Positions 1-9,060 are shown, numbered from the stretch's first letter. The stretch is DNA of 64,000 nucleotides from Solobacterium sp. (GCA_017459725.1 JAFUCL010000005.1:1-64000), one strand, 5' to 3'. The notes: a model not told the origin generated them from the sequence alone. Program-made: numbers and translations.

Positions 1-83
1 ACATCGATTGGCATAACCAGCTGAACAGCATTATAATATGTTCGCTGATCAGGTAGGGCTAGTACTTGATTAGCACTTTTCAT
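1..83 (-). CDS. Partial N-terminus of a possible IS1182-type transposase
   Basis: An open frame runs leftward off the window edge from an ATG at 83 and gives 27 codons without a stop. It contains YYNAVQLVMPID, which resembles the short Q-L-x-L-P-hydrophobic stretch near the start of IS1182-like transposases; this is a memory-level resemblance, not a search result. A GGAG lies only 2 nt before the ATG, closer than usual, so translation is uncertain. It may equally be a random open stretch. Sequence to the left would decide. Confidence 0.3.
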   Translation of the reverse strand, partial: MKSANQVLALPDQRTYYNAVQLVMPID

Positions 84-106
84 ATCTCCATTTTACCAAT
101 TCAAAA

Positions 107-150
107 GAGGCTATAACAGCTTTTCAACTGTTACAGCCTCGTTCTTTTTA
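107..150. terminator. Near-perfect hairpin, probably a bidirectional terminator
   Basis: Thirteen-base arms GAGGCTATAACAG and CTGTTACAGCCTC pair with one mismatch around an 8-base loop, followed by a T-rich tract on the + strand and preceded by an A-rich tract. It sits between the leftward fragment and the oxidoreductase gene. An almost identical hairpin core recurs at 35867-35908. Confidence 0.65.
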
Positions 151-212
151 TCTGCAAAATTCCGGCACACAAAAAAGCAACAATGTGACAAGAGATTTCA
201 TGTGAGGGTATA

Positions 213-239
213 TTACAGACTGTTTTTCTGTGCTACAAT
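213..239 (+). promoter_or_regulatory. Candidate promoter of the oxidoreductase operon
   Basis: TTACAG (213-218) and TACAAT (234-239) are separated by 15 bases and lie about 90 bases before the first gene. The spacing is short, so this is only a plausible sigma-A promoter. The leader 240-326 shows no recognisable riboswitch. Confidence 0.3.
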
Positions 240-326
240 TATTACAACAAAGTTTTAAAACTACGTGAATAATCATAACGGGTTTTCAGTATCAACAAAA
301 ATAATTTGTAGAAAAGGAGAGAAAGT

Positions 327-1562
327 ATGTCTGTTACCCCTATCGGAATTGGTGTCATCGGATGCGGTATGATCAGCAAAACGTATCTTCCGAACATGGC
401 CGAGCGTTTTTCCATTCTCAAGATTGTCGGTGTTGCCGATCTGATTGAAGAGCGTGCAAAGGAAGCGGCTGAGAAGTACAACACGGTTGTCATGACCAAT
501 GATGAAATCTATAACTGCCCGGATATCCAGATTGTCGTTAACCTGACCAATGTCTGGAGCCACTATGAAGTCACCAAGGCTGCTCTTGAACACGGCAAGC
601 ATGTCTACTGCGAGAAGATGATGGCGGAAAACTTCGAGCGTGCCAAGGAACTCTTCGACCTGGCCAACAGCAAGGGTCTGCGCATTGCCATGGCTCCGGA
701 TACATGCCTCGGCGGCGGCTATCAGACCGTGCGCAAACTGGTCGATGACGGCTTCATCGGCAAACCGTTCGCAGTCAATGCGACGATCGTCAGAAGCTAT
801 CTGCAGTCAAGACCTGCAGTAGGCAAGAACAATGTTGTCATGCCCGGCGGAACCATTCCGTTTGATATGGGCGGTTATTACATCCATGCGATGCAGACGG
901 TATTCGGCAGTATCAACCGTGTATCCGGCTTCGGCACATATCTGCACAAGACCTATTCACATCCGGCCAATCCGAAATACGGTGAGGACTTCGTTGTGGA
1001 AGGCGCTCCGAACTTCATCCAGGCAGCTCTGGAATTCAACTGCGGTGTCTTCGGTACCCTGACTGCAGGCGACTACGGTGTTATGGAAAGGGAACCTGCC
1101 GGACTGTATATCTACGGTACGGAAGGAACCCTGATCTGCCCGGATCCGAATATGTTCGGCGGTCCGATCAAGCTGTTGACCAATACCACGGACGGCTATG
1201 TTGAAATGCCGCTCACCCACGGATACCACGGACATGAAAGAACCTTCGGTCCGCCGAAAGTGGATCCTGACTGGAGAACGGAAATGTGGAAGACCAGCCG
1301 CAGAGGTGTCGGTGTTGCCGAACTCGCATGGTCCATCTACAATGACAGACCCTGCCGTCTTTCCAACGAAATGGGCCTGCACACAATTGAACTGATCCAC
1401 GGTGTCATGGAAGGCACGGAAACAGGCAAATACTACACAATGACAACACATCCGAAGAGAATGGCTGCGCTTCGTTCCGGCTTCACGGGTGCGGATGCGG
1501 AAGCAGTGTTCGATGATCATTTCGGATATGACTTCGATGCGGAACCGAAATGGAAATGGTAA
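327..1562 (+). CDS. Gfo/Idh/MocA family oxidoreductase
   Basis: This 411-residue protein is a cytoplasmic NAD(P)-dependent sugar or polyol dehydrogenase of the Gfo/Idh/MocA family. The N-terminal Rossmann fold is marked by GVIGCGMIS near residue 10. The usual E-K-P motif after the dinucleotide-binding half reads CEKMMAE here, so the proline is replaced by methionine; the lysine that normally takes part in catalysis is kept. The C-terminal half is the family's alpha/beta substrate domain. ATG 327 has GGAGA 7 bases upstream. The gene lies 15 bases before a TIM-barrel sugar isomerase, the usual pairing for catabolism of inositol-like or keto-sugars, but the substrate cannot be read from sequence. 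Confidence 0.88.
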   Translation: MSVTPIGIGVIGCGMISKTYLPNMAERFSILKIVGVADLIEERAKEAAEKYNTVVMTNDEIYNCPDIQIVVNLTNVWSHYEVTKAALEHGKHVYCEKMMAENFERAKELFDLANSKGLRIAMAPDTCLGGGYQTVRKLVDDGFIGKPFAVNATIVRSYLQSRPAVGKNNVVMPGGTIPFDMGGYYIHAMQTVFGSINRVSGFGTYLHKTYSHPANPKYGEDFVVEGAPNFIQAALEFNCGVFGTLTAGDYGVMEREPAGLYIYGTEGTLICPDPNMFGGPIKLLTNTTDGYVEMPLTHGYHGHERTFGPPKVDPDWRTEMWKTSRRGVGVAELAWSIYNDRPCRLSNEMGLHTIELIHGVMEGTETGKYYTMTTHPKRMAALRSGFTGADAEAVFDDHFGYDFDAEPKWKW

Positions 1563-1577
1563 GGAGAGCGTAAACAG

Positions 1578-2420
1578 ATGACAAAGATGAAAGCAAGTTT
1601 TATCGGCATCGTAAGACCGCAGCCGGAGGATCTCTGGCCGACGCTTGAGAAGATTGCCGCCATCGGATACAAGGCCACGGAAAATGCATGGTCCTACTGC
1701 AACACACCGGGTGCTTCCTTCGAGGATAACCTTAAGCATCTCAAGGACATCGGTCTTGAGCCGGTCGATGTCGCAGCCTTCAACGGTGAAGACCTGAAGA
1801 CAAGAGGCGCTCATGCCATCATCGAGAATGCCCACAAGCTCGGTGTAGACAAGGCAACGATGTTCCACGGTGCTGCGTATTATGCAAAGGGCGGCAAGGT
1901 TGTCACCTACGATGAAGTCATGGAAGAGATTGAAATGCTGCAGAATGTTGCGGCAGAGTGCAAGAAGGAAGGCGTCAAGTTTGCTTACCACAACCATGAC
2001 CATGAATTCACCACATACTTCAACGGCATGACCGTGTTCGATATGCTGCTGGCATATGCTCCGGATCTGTGGCTTGAACTGGATGTCGGCTGGGTTACCT
2101 ATGCCGGATACGATCCCGTCAAACTGCTTGACCGTGTAAAGGACAGAGTTGCCCTGATGCACTTTAAGGACTATCTGCCGGACAGTCCTGTTAAACACAC
2201 TGTGCCGATGCTTGACCGTACACTGACCAAGACATATGACATGCCGAACTTCTGCTCACTCGGAAGCGGCGTTCTGAAGGTTCATGACTGCCTGAAGAAA
2301 TGCGCTGAGATCGGCATTGATGTCATCAATGTGGAACAGGACTTCAACCATGTTCTGGATCCGCTGGAAATCCTTCAGGTTGACTATCTCGTCATGAAGG
2401 AATCCGGACTTGTAGAATAA
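1578..2420 (+). CDS. TIM-barrel sugar phosphate isomerase/epimerase (IolE-like)
   Basis: A 280-residue protein of the xylose isomerase-like TIM barrel / AP endonuclease 2 fold. Metal-ligand segments typical of the family are visible: YHNHDHEF around residue 140, ELDVGWVTYAG around 170, and LMHFKDY around 195. It follows the oxidoreductase by 15 bases with an AGGAGAG site in the gap and ends just before a strong terminator, so the two genes form a two-gene operon. By family, it isomerises, epimerises or dehydrates a keto-sugar or inositol derivative made by its partner. The exact substrate is not known. Confidence 0.85.
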   Translation: MTKMKASFIGIVRPQPEDLWPTLEKIAAIGYKATENAWSYCNTPGASFEDNLKHLKDIGLEPVDVAAFNGEDLKTRGAHAIIENAHKLGVDKATMFHGAAYYAKGGKVVTYDEVMEEIEMLQNVAAECKKEGVKFAYHNHDHEFTTYFNGMTVFDMLLAYAPDLWLELDVGWVTYAGYDPVKLLDRVKDRVALMHFKDYLPDSPVKHTVPMLDRTLTKTYDMPNFCSLGSGVLKVHDCLKKCAEIGIDVINVEQDFNHVLDPLEILQVDYLVMKESGLVE

Positions 2421-2429
2421 AAACAACCG

Positions 2430-2463
2430 GCCGGGCAGTGCTTTGCATTACCCGGCATTTTTC
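2430..2463 (+). terminator. Rho-independent terminator after the isomerase
   Basis: GCCGGG pairs with CCCGGC across a 15-base loop region and is followed by ATTTTTC. It separates the sugar-metabolism pair from hprK. Confidence 0.8.
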
Positions 2464-2494
2464 TGCATAATAGAGCCGTAAAGGAGCCCTCATC

Positions 2495-3460
2495 ATGGCA
2501 GAAAATATATATACCAAGCGTGTTACGGTCAAGGAAATCGCGAAGTTCTTTGAACTCGAGCAGATTACCGGCAACGAAGAATCCCTCAAGAGATGGGTTG
2601 TTGTTCCGGATGTCAACCGTCCCGGCTTTGAGCTGGCCGGATACTTCCGCTTTACGGAACCAAGACGTATCGTTTTGATCGGCAAAAAGGAAATAGAATA
2701 TATCTCACATCTGAGCGAACAGGAACAGCGGGAACGTTACCCGAAGATCACGGACGGACTTACCCCGATGATCATTCTCACCCGCGGCAATCCCTGCCCG
2801 CCGATTCTGCAGGAAGTGGCGGAAGCACAGGACTTTCCGATCTTCAGAACCAACCAGAACACATCCCGGTTTACGGTCGATCTGATCTCATACCTGGATG
2901 AAAAGCTGGCACCGGAGGATACGCTGTCCGGTGTTGAAATGGTTGTATACGGTGTCGGTGTGCTGATCAAGGGAGAAAGCGGCATCGGTAAATCCGAGAC
3001 TGCTCTGGACCTGATCAGAGCCGGACATGTTCTTGTTGCGGATGACCGTGTCGATGTACAGCGTATCCACAACCATATTCACGGACATGCGCCGAAAATC
3101 CTCACCGGTATGCTGGAGCTCAGAGGCATCGGTATCGTTGATGTCAGAAGAATGTTCGGAGGAAGCTGCTGGAAACCAAGAAACCGCATTGAAATGGTCA
3201 TTGAACTGGTGCCGTTTGACGCCGACTTTGTCTATGACCGGATCGGTGACGTCAATACACAGTTTGCGGAAATCCTCGGTGTGAAGATTCCGCTGGTCAA
3301 ACTGCCGGTATCCCCGGGACGCTCCATCCAGGCACTGATTGAATCAGCCGTCACCAACCATATTCTGAAGGAGCAGGGTTTCAACAGTGCTGAAGTGTTC
3401 AAGACTGCCCTGACCGAATTCATCGAAAGAGCCAACAGAGAAGAAGAGGAAGAAGAATGA
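2495..3460 (+). CDS. hprK: HPr kinase/phosphorylase
   Basis: A 321-residue bifunctional kinase/phosphorylase that acts on Ser46 of HPr and so drives CcpA-type carbon catabolite control. The P-loop GESGIGKS is at residues 160-167, VADDR follows at about 181, and the family signature LRGIGIVDVRRMFG is present. Length is normal (about 310). An oddity: where the family normally has HGV ahead of the P-loop, this protein has SGV, with serine at residue 145. Downstream, a HAD phosphatase overlaps by 4 bases (ATGA), the arrangement expected for hprK with ppaX. The C-terminus ends in a run of glutamates. Identity is secure; full activity is less so because of the missing histidine. Confidence 0.93.
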   Translation: MAENIYTKRVTVKEIAKFFELEQITGNEESLKRWVVVPDVNRPGFELAGYFRFTEPRRIVLIGKKEIEYISHLSEQEQRERYPKITDGLTPMIILTRGNPCPPILQEVAEAQDFPIFRTNQNTSRFTVDLISYLDEKLAPEDTLSGVEMVVYGVGVLIKGESGIGKSETALDLIRAGHVLVADDRVDVQRIHNHIHGHAPKILTGMLELRGIGIVDVRRMFGGSCWKPRNRIEMVIELVPFDADFVYDRIGDVNTQFAEILGVKIPLVKLPVSPGRSIQALIESAVTNHILKEQGFNSAEVFKTALTEFIERANREEEEEE

Positions 3461-4098
3461 ATATAAAGGCTGTGCTGTTTGATTTCGACGGGACGTTCAT
3501 GGACACGGAACCCGCTATCTTCGCAGCCTATTCACATCTGTTCCGCACATACCGCACCATCGAGGAATTCACACCGGAGAAGAAAGTATCCGTGCTCGGA
3601 CCGTCACTGGAAGTGATGATCGGCAAATACTTTCCGGATCATGATACGGCAAAGCTTGTGGATGAATACCGGGTATACCAGCGCACATTTGCCATGGATA
3701 CGATCGTACCGATGGAACATGCGGAGACCCTTGCCGCATGGCTGCGGGCAAACGGATACAAGACCGGCTTTGTTTCTTCAAGACGTCATGATTCCATGAT
3801 GCCGATCCTGGAAAAACTGCAGATGCAGGATTACTTTGACGTGATTGTCGGGCGTGAGGATATCACCCATGAGAAACCGCATCCGGAAGGCATTCAGCGG
3901 GCCATGGAACTGCTCGGCACAAAGGACGTGATGTATGTCGGCGACAGCCCCTCGGATATACTGGCGGGTAAGAATGCCGGTGTCATAACAGCTGCGTATA
4001 TAACCAATGAAGGCAAGCGGGCGGCAGTGCTCGAAACAGAACCGGATATTGTTCTGGATGATCTGCTGCAGCTGAAGGAATATCTGCTTAAACAATAA
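3457..4098 (+). CDS. HAD hydrolase, PpaX-like pyrophosphatase
   Basis: A 213-residue haloacid dehalogenase-superfamily hydrolase. Motif I DFDGTFMDTE is at residues 9-18, motif II lies in FVSSR near 107, the motif III lysine is in HEKPHPEG near 145, and motif IV is VGDSPSD near 167. The start overlaps the hprK stop (ATGA). PpaX hydrolyses the pyrophosphate that HprK makes when it dephosphorylates HPr-Ser-P, and the genomic neighbour supports that role. Phosphoglycolate phosphatases look very similar, so the substrate is inferred from context. Confidence 0.82.
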   Translation: MNIKAVLFDFDGTFMDTEPAIFAAYSHLFRTYRTIEEFTPEKKVSVLGPSLEVMIGKYFPDHDTAKLVDEYRVYQRTFAMDTIVPMEHAETLAAWLRANGYKTGFVSSRRHDSMMPILEKLQMQDYFDVIVGREDITHEKPHPEGIQRAMELLGTKDVMYVGDSPSDILAGKNAGVITAAYITNEGKRAAVLETEPDIVLDDLLQLKEYLLKQ

Positions 4099-4116
4099 CA
4101 ACAGGAGGAACTGACT

Positions 4117-4992
4117 ATGAAAATCGGAATCGGAACATACTCATTCGGAGGTCTGGAAAGCTATCTCGGTCTGGGACCGACTCTGCTGGAAAAGTTTCAG
4201 AAGATCAAAGCGCTCGGTTATGACACCGTAGAGCTTCTGCCGGCGGATCTTGACAATGACATTGAGGATATCAAGGCATGGCTCAAGGAGACCGGGCTGG
4301 AAGTGACATCCATCCATGCGGAACCGAGTGAAGAGATCGTAAAGAAGATGGCTGCGCTTGGTGCGAAAGCCGTAATCTGGGCAGGCACACCGTTCAACAG
4401 CAAAGCCGAGGCAATCGAAGTTGCACAGCTGCTGGATTCCATGGCGGAAATGGCAGAGCCGTACGGCATCAAGATCGGTTATCATAACCACAATCGGGAA
4501 TTCTTCTTCGATGAAGGCAAGACGCTGATGGAGCATCTCCTCGACAACAGTTCGAAGTGCTATCTGCAGCTGGACTGCGGCTGGGCACAGTTCGGCGGTA
4601 TGTATCCCCCGAACTTCATCCGCAAGTACAGGAACCGTGTCATTGCCATCCACGTGAAGGAAAACGACAGGGTTGTAGGTCCGGGTGAAAGACCGGCTTC
4701 CCGTCATGACAGCACTCCGCGCAAGAGTCCCTTCGGCAATGTGAAGGAGCTTTCGCTGGAAGAAAGAAAAGCAATACTTGAGAAGATGCAGACACGCTCA
4801 CGCAACGAGCGGTTTGCGCCGCAGTGCCGGATCGGTGCACCTGAGAGCAACATTGACTGGAAGGAAATCCGCAAAGCACTGAATGAACAGGATTTTGAAG
4901 CATTCTGGGTTGTTGAGCGTGAAGGCTTCTACGATGAGCATGATGTATGTCTGGCGGATGACTGCCGCTGGCTGCACGAAAATATCGAATGA
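4117..4992 (+). CDS. TIM-barrel sugar phosphate isomerase/epimerase
   Basis: A 291-residue protein of the same fold as the gene at 1578. Family segments include GYHNHNREFFFDEG near 125, LQLDCGWAQFGG near 150 and IAIHVKEND near 175. A long insertion around residues 185-240 (basic and serine-rich, then CRIGAPESN) distinguishes it from its paralogue. AGGAGG lies before the ATG, and an 18-base gap follows the HAD gene, so it is probably the last gene of the hprK operon. Substrate unknown. Confidence 0.83.
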   Translation: MKIGIGTYSFGGLESYLGLGPTLLEKFQKIKALGYDTVELLPADLDNDIEDIKAWLKETGLEVTSIHAEPSEEIVKKMAALGAKAVIWAGTPFNSKAEAIEVAQLLDSMAEMAEPYGIKIGYHNHNREFFFDEGKTLMEHLLDNSSKCYLQLDCGWAQFGGMYPPNFIRKYRNRVIAIHVKENDRVVGPGERPASRHDSTPRKSPFGNVKELSLEERKAILEKMQTRSRNERFAPQCRIGAPESNIDWKEIRKALNEQDFEAFWVVEREGFYDEHDVCLADDCRWLHENIE

Positions 4993-4997
4993 GGAAG

Positions 4998-5023
4998 GCA
5001 GGGAAAACTCCCTGCTTTCTTTG
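4998..5023 (+). terminator. Rho-independent terminator
   Basis: GCAGGGA and TCCCTGC form a 7-bp perfect stem with a 4-base loop, followed by TTTCTTTG. It closes the hprK operon; a weak -10-like TAAAAT at 5058 may start the rapZ transcript. Confidence 0.8.
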
Positions 5024-5090
5024 TCCTGCGCCTGTTTCTGCAGAGGGGGAACCATGGTAAAATGATTGGTATAGCGGTAGGTAAAAGACT

Positions 5091-5957
5091 ATGGATGAGA
5101 ATAAACAGGTAGTGCTGGTCTCCGGTATGAGCGGAGCAGGAAAAAGCACGGTTACACGTATTCTGGAAGATATGGGCTATCACTGCATTGATAATTATCC
5201 GGTGCAGCTGATCAGTCTGTTTGTGGATATGATTGAAGCCTCCAGCGATCCCCGCTACAGCTATATTGCTCTGGCAACCTCGGCACAGGATTTCCCGGAA
5301 TTCCTGCGTTCCCTGAAAGGGGAAGGCATCACGGTGAGAGTCCTGTTCCTGGACTGCAGTGATTCCGCACTGCTGACCCGGTACAAGAGCACGCGGCGTA
5401 TTCACCCGCTGCTGCTGAGCAATACGACCAATACGCTTGAGGAAGCAATCGCCGTGGAACGGCAGATGTTCCAGCGGTATATGCAGGACAGCTTCATTAC
5501 CATTGACACATCATTTATCACGGAAAAGGAACTGCGGGAGAGAATCGGCAAATACTTCGGCAAACGGAAAGTGCCTTCCTTCTCGATTTCGTTTATTTCC
5601 TTCGGCTACAAGTACGGTGTGCCCATGGATGCTGATCTGATGATCGATGTGCGTTTCCTGCCCAATCCGTACTGGGAGATTGAACTGAGACCATATACCG
5701 GCAATGACAAGGCTGTCTATGACTATGTCATGGACAAACCGGAAACTAAGGAATTCATTAAGCGTCTGGAATCCTTCTGCGATTATGCCTTTGAACAGTA
5801 TGCGAAGGAAGGCAAGAACCACTTCACGGTCGCCATCGGCTGCACGGGCGGACAGCACCGTTCGGTATCAATCACCAGATATCTTTACGAACATTACAGT
5901 GAAATATACAAGTGCTATATGGAACACAGGGACATCAAGGTGGAAGAGTATGACTAA
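5091..5957 (+). CDS. rapZ: RapZ/YvcJ family nucleotide-binding protein
   Basis: A 288-residue GTPase/ATPase of the RapZ (YvcJ) family. The P-loop GMSGAGKST is at residues 12-20, and the conserved C-terminal GCTGGQHRSV near residue 256 marks the family's RNA/metabolite-binding domain. In E. coli RapZ hands GlmY/GlmZ small RNAs to RNase E; in Firmicutes the role is less clear (competence and envelope links). It heads the conserved rapZ-yvcK-whiA block and overlaps yvcK by 8 bases. Confidence 0.93.
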   Translation: MDENKQVVLVSGMSGAGKSTVTRILEDMGYHCIDNYPVQLISLFVDMIEASSDPRYSYIALATSAQDFPEFLRSLKGEGITVRVLFLDCSDSALLTRYKSTRRIHPLLLSNTTNTLEEAIAVERQMFQRYMQDSFITIDTSFITEKELRERIGKYFGKRKVPSFSISFISFGYKYGVPMDADLMIDVRFLPNPYWEIELRPYTGNDKAVYDYVMDKPETKEFIKRLESFCDYAFEQYAKEGKNHFTVAIGCTGGQHRSVSITRYLYEHYSEIYKCYMEHRDIKVEEYD

Positions 5958-6900
5958 AAAGGTTGTTGTAATCGGAGGCGGACACGGACAGTCACTGATC
6001 TGCCGTGCCATCAAGTACATTCCCGATCTTGAAATCAGCGCAATTGTGACCGTAGCGGATGACGGCGGAAGCACCGGCCGTCTGCGGCGTCAGTTTCATA
6101 TTCCTGCCATGGGTGATATCCGCAATGTGCTTGTTTCCCTGGCCGGCAACGAAAGCGTCATGAGCGAACTGATGAACTACCGCTTTGAGGATCCCGACGG
6201 AACCGAGGATGATATTCACGGCCATAACCTCGGCAATCTGATCCTGACGGCACTGACGCAGAAAACCGGCAGTTTCCTGGAAGCAATCCAGACCGCCGGT
6301 GAATTCCTGAATGTGCGCGGTAAGATTATACCTGCGTCCACCCAGGTCATTACATTGTTTGCACGCATGGAGGACGGCGTTATCGTCAAGGGTGAAGCCA
6401 ATATCCCGACGGTATCCAACCATATCCGTTATGTGTTCTATGACCGCCAGGTTGAGGCAGATCCCGATGCCGTGGCAGCCATTATGGATGCGGATCTGAT
6501 CCTCTACGGTATCGGTTCCGTATATACAAGCATCCTGCCGAATGTGATCATCCCCGAAATCAGGGAAGCACTGACCAAGACAAAGGCCCGCAAGGTCTAT
6601 ATCTGCAATGCCATGACCCAGCCCGGTGAAACCGACGGATATTCCGTGGAGGATCATGTAAGAGCGCTGGAGAGTCACGGTGCCGATGTGGATGCGGTTA
6701 TTGTGGCGGATGATGAAATGCCGGAAGCCAATGTAGCGCGCTATGCAAAGGAAGGCAGCACACCGGTGAAGGTACAGGAAACAAAGCATGATTATACGGT
6801 GATCCGCAGAGAACTGCTGACCTTTGAAAACGGTCTGATCCGCCATGATGCGGACAAGGTGCGTGCGGCGACCGAGGAGCTGCTGAAAGAGGTCGGTTGA
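5950..6900 (+). CDS. yvcK: YvcK/GlmR family protein (gluconeogenesis factor)
   Basis: A 316-residue CofD-like protein of the YvcK (GlmR) family, which binds UDP-GlcNAc and supports peptidoglycan precursor supply on gluconeogenic carbon. The N-terminus reads VVVIGGGHGQS, with histidine where many members have threonine, followed by VADDGGSTGRLR. MGDIRN and HNLGNL are conserved. The start ATG 5950 lies inside the end of rapZ and matches the family N-terminus; the frame is open further upstream, but that part is rapZ read in another frame. It overlaps the whiA start region. Confidence 0.93.
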   Translation: MTKKVVVIGGGHGQSLICRAIKYIPDLEISAIVTVADDGGSTGRLRRQFHIPAMGDIRNVLVSLAGNESVMSELMNYRFEDPDGTEDDIHGHNLGNLILTALTQKTGSFLEAIQTAGEFLNVRGKIIPASTQVITLFARMEDGVIVKGEANIPTVSNHIRYVFYDRQVEADPDAVAAIMDADLILYGIGSVYTSILPNVIIPEIREALTKTKARKVYICNAMTQPGETDGYSVEDHVRALESHGADVDAVIVADDEMPEANVARYAKEGSTPVKVQETKHDYTVIRRELLTFENGLIRHDADKVRAATEELLKEVG

Positions 6901-6902
6901 TT

Positions 6903-7844
6903 ATGTCATTTACGTTCGATGTCAAACAGGAAATCTCACTGAATACGCCGGAAAACGATGAAGCGAGAGCAGAGCTTTCGGCTCTGATCCAGATGACATC
7001 ATCACTTTCAATATCAAGCAGGGGTATGGCGCTTGTGTGCACCACGGAAAATGCCGCGGTCTCCAGAGCTATCTACCGTCTGTGCAGGCAGATGTATCAG
7101 GTGGAGATCACACCGTCTGTCAAAAGGCGCATGAACCTCAAGAAGAACCTGATCTACATTCTGCGTCTGGAAGGCAATGTCAGAGGTATTCTTGAAGATC
7201 TGGGATTGTACTCTTCACGCGGTCTGCTGGACAGACCACTGCAGCGGATTGTGGCAAAGGACGGCTGTGCGAGAATGTATCTTGCCGGTGCGTTCATGGC
7301 GGACGGCAGTGTCAATTCACCGCAGACCACCAATTACCACATGGAGATCAAAGCTTCGAATGATGCCCATGCGGAGTTCCTGATCGATCTTCTGGACCGG
7401 TTCCATATCGGCGCTAAGAAGACCGAACGCAGGGGACATGTGATCGTCTACGTGAAGGCGGCGGAAAAGATAGCGGATTTCCTGCGCTGCATCGGTGCCA
7501 GTGAATGTCTGCTGCAGTTTGAGGATACCCGTATATCCCGTGACTTTACTTCCAATATGACGCGGCTGAACAATGTGGATGTGGCCAATGTGGTCAAAAG
7601 CATGGAAGCGGCAGCCAGACAGCTTCAAGATATTCAGATTCTGGAAGAAAATGATATGATACGGACACTGGATGAAAAGCTGCTGGATGTTGTGGAGCTG
7701 CGCAAAGCCAATCCGGAAGGTTCGCTGAATGAGCTGGCGGCGGAATACAGATCAAAGACCGGCATTGTTGTATCCAAGTCAGGACTGAAGCATCGTTTTG
7801 TGAAGCTTCATGAACTGGCGGAAAAAGCAGGAGAAAAAGCATGA
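6903..7844 (+). CDS. whiA: DNA-binding protein WhiA
   Basis: A 313-residue WhiA protein: a degenerate LAGLIDADG homing-endonuclease-like N-terminal domain (visible around YLAGAFMADGSVN) and a C-terminal helix-turn-helix (LNELAAEYRSKTGIVVSKSG). In Firmicutes WhiA affects chromosome segregation and division. I chose ATG 6903, two codons after an in-frame TTG, because it matches the usual M-S-F start; the reading frame overlaps the yvcK stop by a few bases. It couples to the next gene by ATGA. Confidence 0.93.
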   Translation: MSFTFDVKQEISLNTPENDEARAELSALIQMTSSLSISSRGMALVCTTENAAVSRAIYRLCRQMYQVEITPSVKRRMNLKKNLIYILRLEGNVRGILEDLGLYSSRGLLDRPLQRIVAKDGCARMYLAGAFMADGSVNSPQTTNYHMEIKASNDAHAEFLIDLLDRFHIGAKKTERRGHVIVYVKAAEKIADFLRCIGASECLLQFEDTRISRDFTSNMTRLNNVDVANVVKSMEAAARQLQDIQILEENDMIRTLDEKLLDVVELRKANPEGSLNELAAEYRSKTGIVVSKSGLKHRFVKLHELAEKAGEKA

Positions 7845-8155
7845 ATAAGTTATCAAAGGAAGAAATAAAGAGTCTTGTTATCGTGGCGGTGGTGCTGCTG
7901 GTGATTCTGAGTCTTGTGGCAACGGTTGTCCGGTTTCTGTGGCCGGTGCTGTTAATAGCGGCAATTTACTTCGGGTGGAAATACTGGAAGGCCAAAAAGG
8001 AAGGCAGAGTCTTTACCATCACGAACTCTTTTTCTGCGGAGGATCTCGGAAATCAGCTGTTCCGGGAACAGGTGAAACGCAAAAAGGAATCCGGTGATAT
8101 CATAGATGCGGAATTCACCGAACATAAAACCGGGAACGAGAGGGAAATGAAATGA
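7841..8155 (+). CDS. Small membrane protein of unknown function
   Basis: A 104-residue protein with one or two hydrophobic segments at about residues 10-43 (VIVAVVLLVILSLVA and FLWPVLLIAAIYFG) followed by a basic, then charged, tail predicted to be cytoplasmic. The start overlaps the whiA stop (ATGA), and the next gene starts inside its stop (ATGA), so it belongs to the same transcript. I do not recognise a family. Confidence 0.7.
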   Translation: MNKLSKEEIKSLVIVAVVLLVILSLVATVVRFLWPVLLIAAIYFGWKYWKAKKEGRVFTITNSFSAEDLGNQLFREQVKRKKESGDIIDAEFTEHKTGNEREMK

Positions 8156-9060
8156 TCGAGACAGGCAATTCCGAACTGAATACGGCTGTCAGAAACACCT
8201 GGAGAAAAGGTCTTCCGGAGACAGATCCGCGCTTTATAGAATACTTTTTCCGCAACATATACAAGCCTGAATACGGTTATGCGGATACGGAGGACGGCAA
8301 GGCTGTCGCGGCTGTGTGCAGGGTTCCGCATGTGCTGATGTTCAACGGCAGGGCACTGAAAGTCAGTACGCTGATCGGAGCTTCGCAGCTGCCGGAAAGA
8401 CGCCGTGAGAACCGCATTGAAAAGCTGATGGACACGGTGCTGGATGCCTGTGAGCATACCGAGCTGATCACCCTAGCGCCATACAGTCCTGATATGGAAA
8501 AGTACGGGTTCACACCGGTCTTCCGCAAGACCGAATATGTGCTGACCCGGGAGGATATCAAGCGCATTACGAACTTCGGATGTGCCTATGATCCTTCCCC
8601 GCTGGATATGCTGAAGGTCTATGCATCCTATATTCACCGCTTCAACGGTTTCTATGCCAGGGAAGGCGCCGACTTCATCCAGCTGAAGAAGAAAGTTGCC
8701 GCAAAAGGCGGCAAGGTTGTGGCATACTACAATGCCAAGAACCAGATCCAGGGATATGCGACCATCCTGCTGCAGGGCAACGAAGCTGCCATTGATGAAT
8801 GTGTCTATCTGAATTCCATGGCGCTTGCCAAGCTGTGCAATGCTGCTCTGCAGGAAAGAATCACCGTGCGCCTGCGTGTTTCAGAGGCAGAGGATCTGAG
8901 CAGACTCTTCCCGAATGCGCCGGTCACCACATTCCCGGTCATGATGGCAAGGCTGAATGATTCCGAACTGTTCTCACGTCTGCTGAATGCACGGGCCGCT
9001 GATGCGGAAGGTGCGTTTGCGCTCAGTGAGAAACCGGTCAATCTGAATGAGGAATTCTGA
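8152..9060 (+). CDS. GNAT/Eis-like acetyltransferase
   Basis: A 302-residue protein that looks like the Eis-type GNAT fold: a first GNAT half with VLMFNGRALKVSTLIGASQLPERRREN, here quoted only by its ends (residues 65-85), and a second half with YATILLQGNEAAIDE. In active Eis enzymes this region holds the acetyl-CoA pyrophosphate loop R-x-x-G-x-G/A; here it reads PERRRENRI, without the glycines, so acetyl-CoA binding may be weak or lost. Coupled to the upstream membrane protein by ATGA and followed by a terminator. Substrate unknown. Confidence 0.6.
   Translation: MIETGNSELNTAVRNTWRKGLPETDPRFIEYFFRNIYKPEYGYADTEDGKAVAAVCRVPHVLMFNGRALKVSTLIGASQLPERRRENRIEKLMDTVLDACEHTELITLAPYSPDMEKYGFTPVFRKTEYVLTREDIKRITNFGCAYDPSPLDMLKVYASYIHRFNGFYAREGADFIQLKKKVAAKGGKVVAYYNAKNQIQGYATILLQGNEAAIDECVYLNSMALAKLCNAALQERITVRLRVSEAEDLSRLFPNAPVTTFPVMMARLNDSELFSRLLNARAADAEGAFALSEKPVNLNEEF

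Noticed and set aside
957-2198. A 413-codon open frame on the - strand
   Set aside because: It lies opposite the oxidoreductase and isomerase genes, has no ribosome binding site or recognisable family, and is rich in His and Cys as expected for an antisense shadow of a G+C-biased gene.
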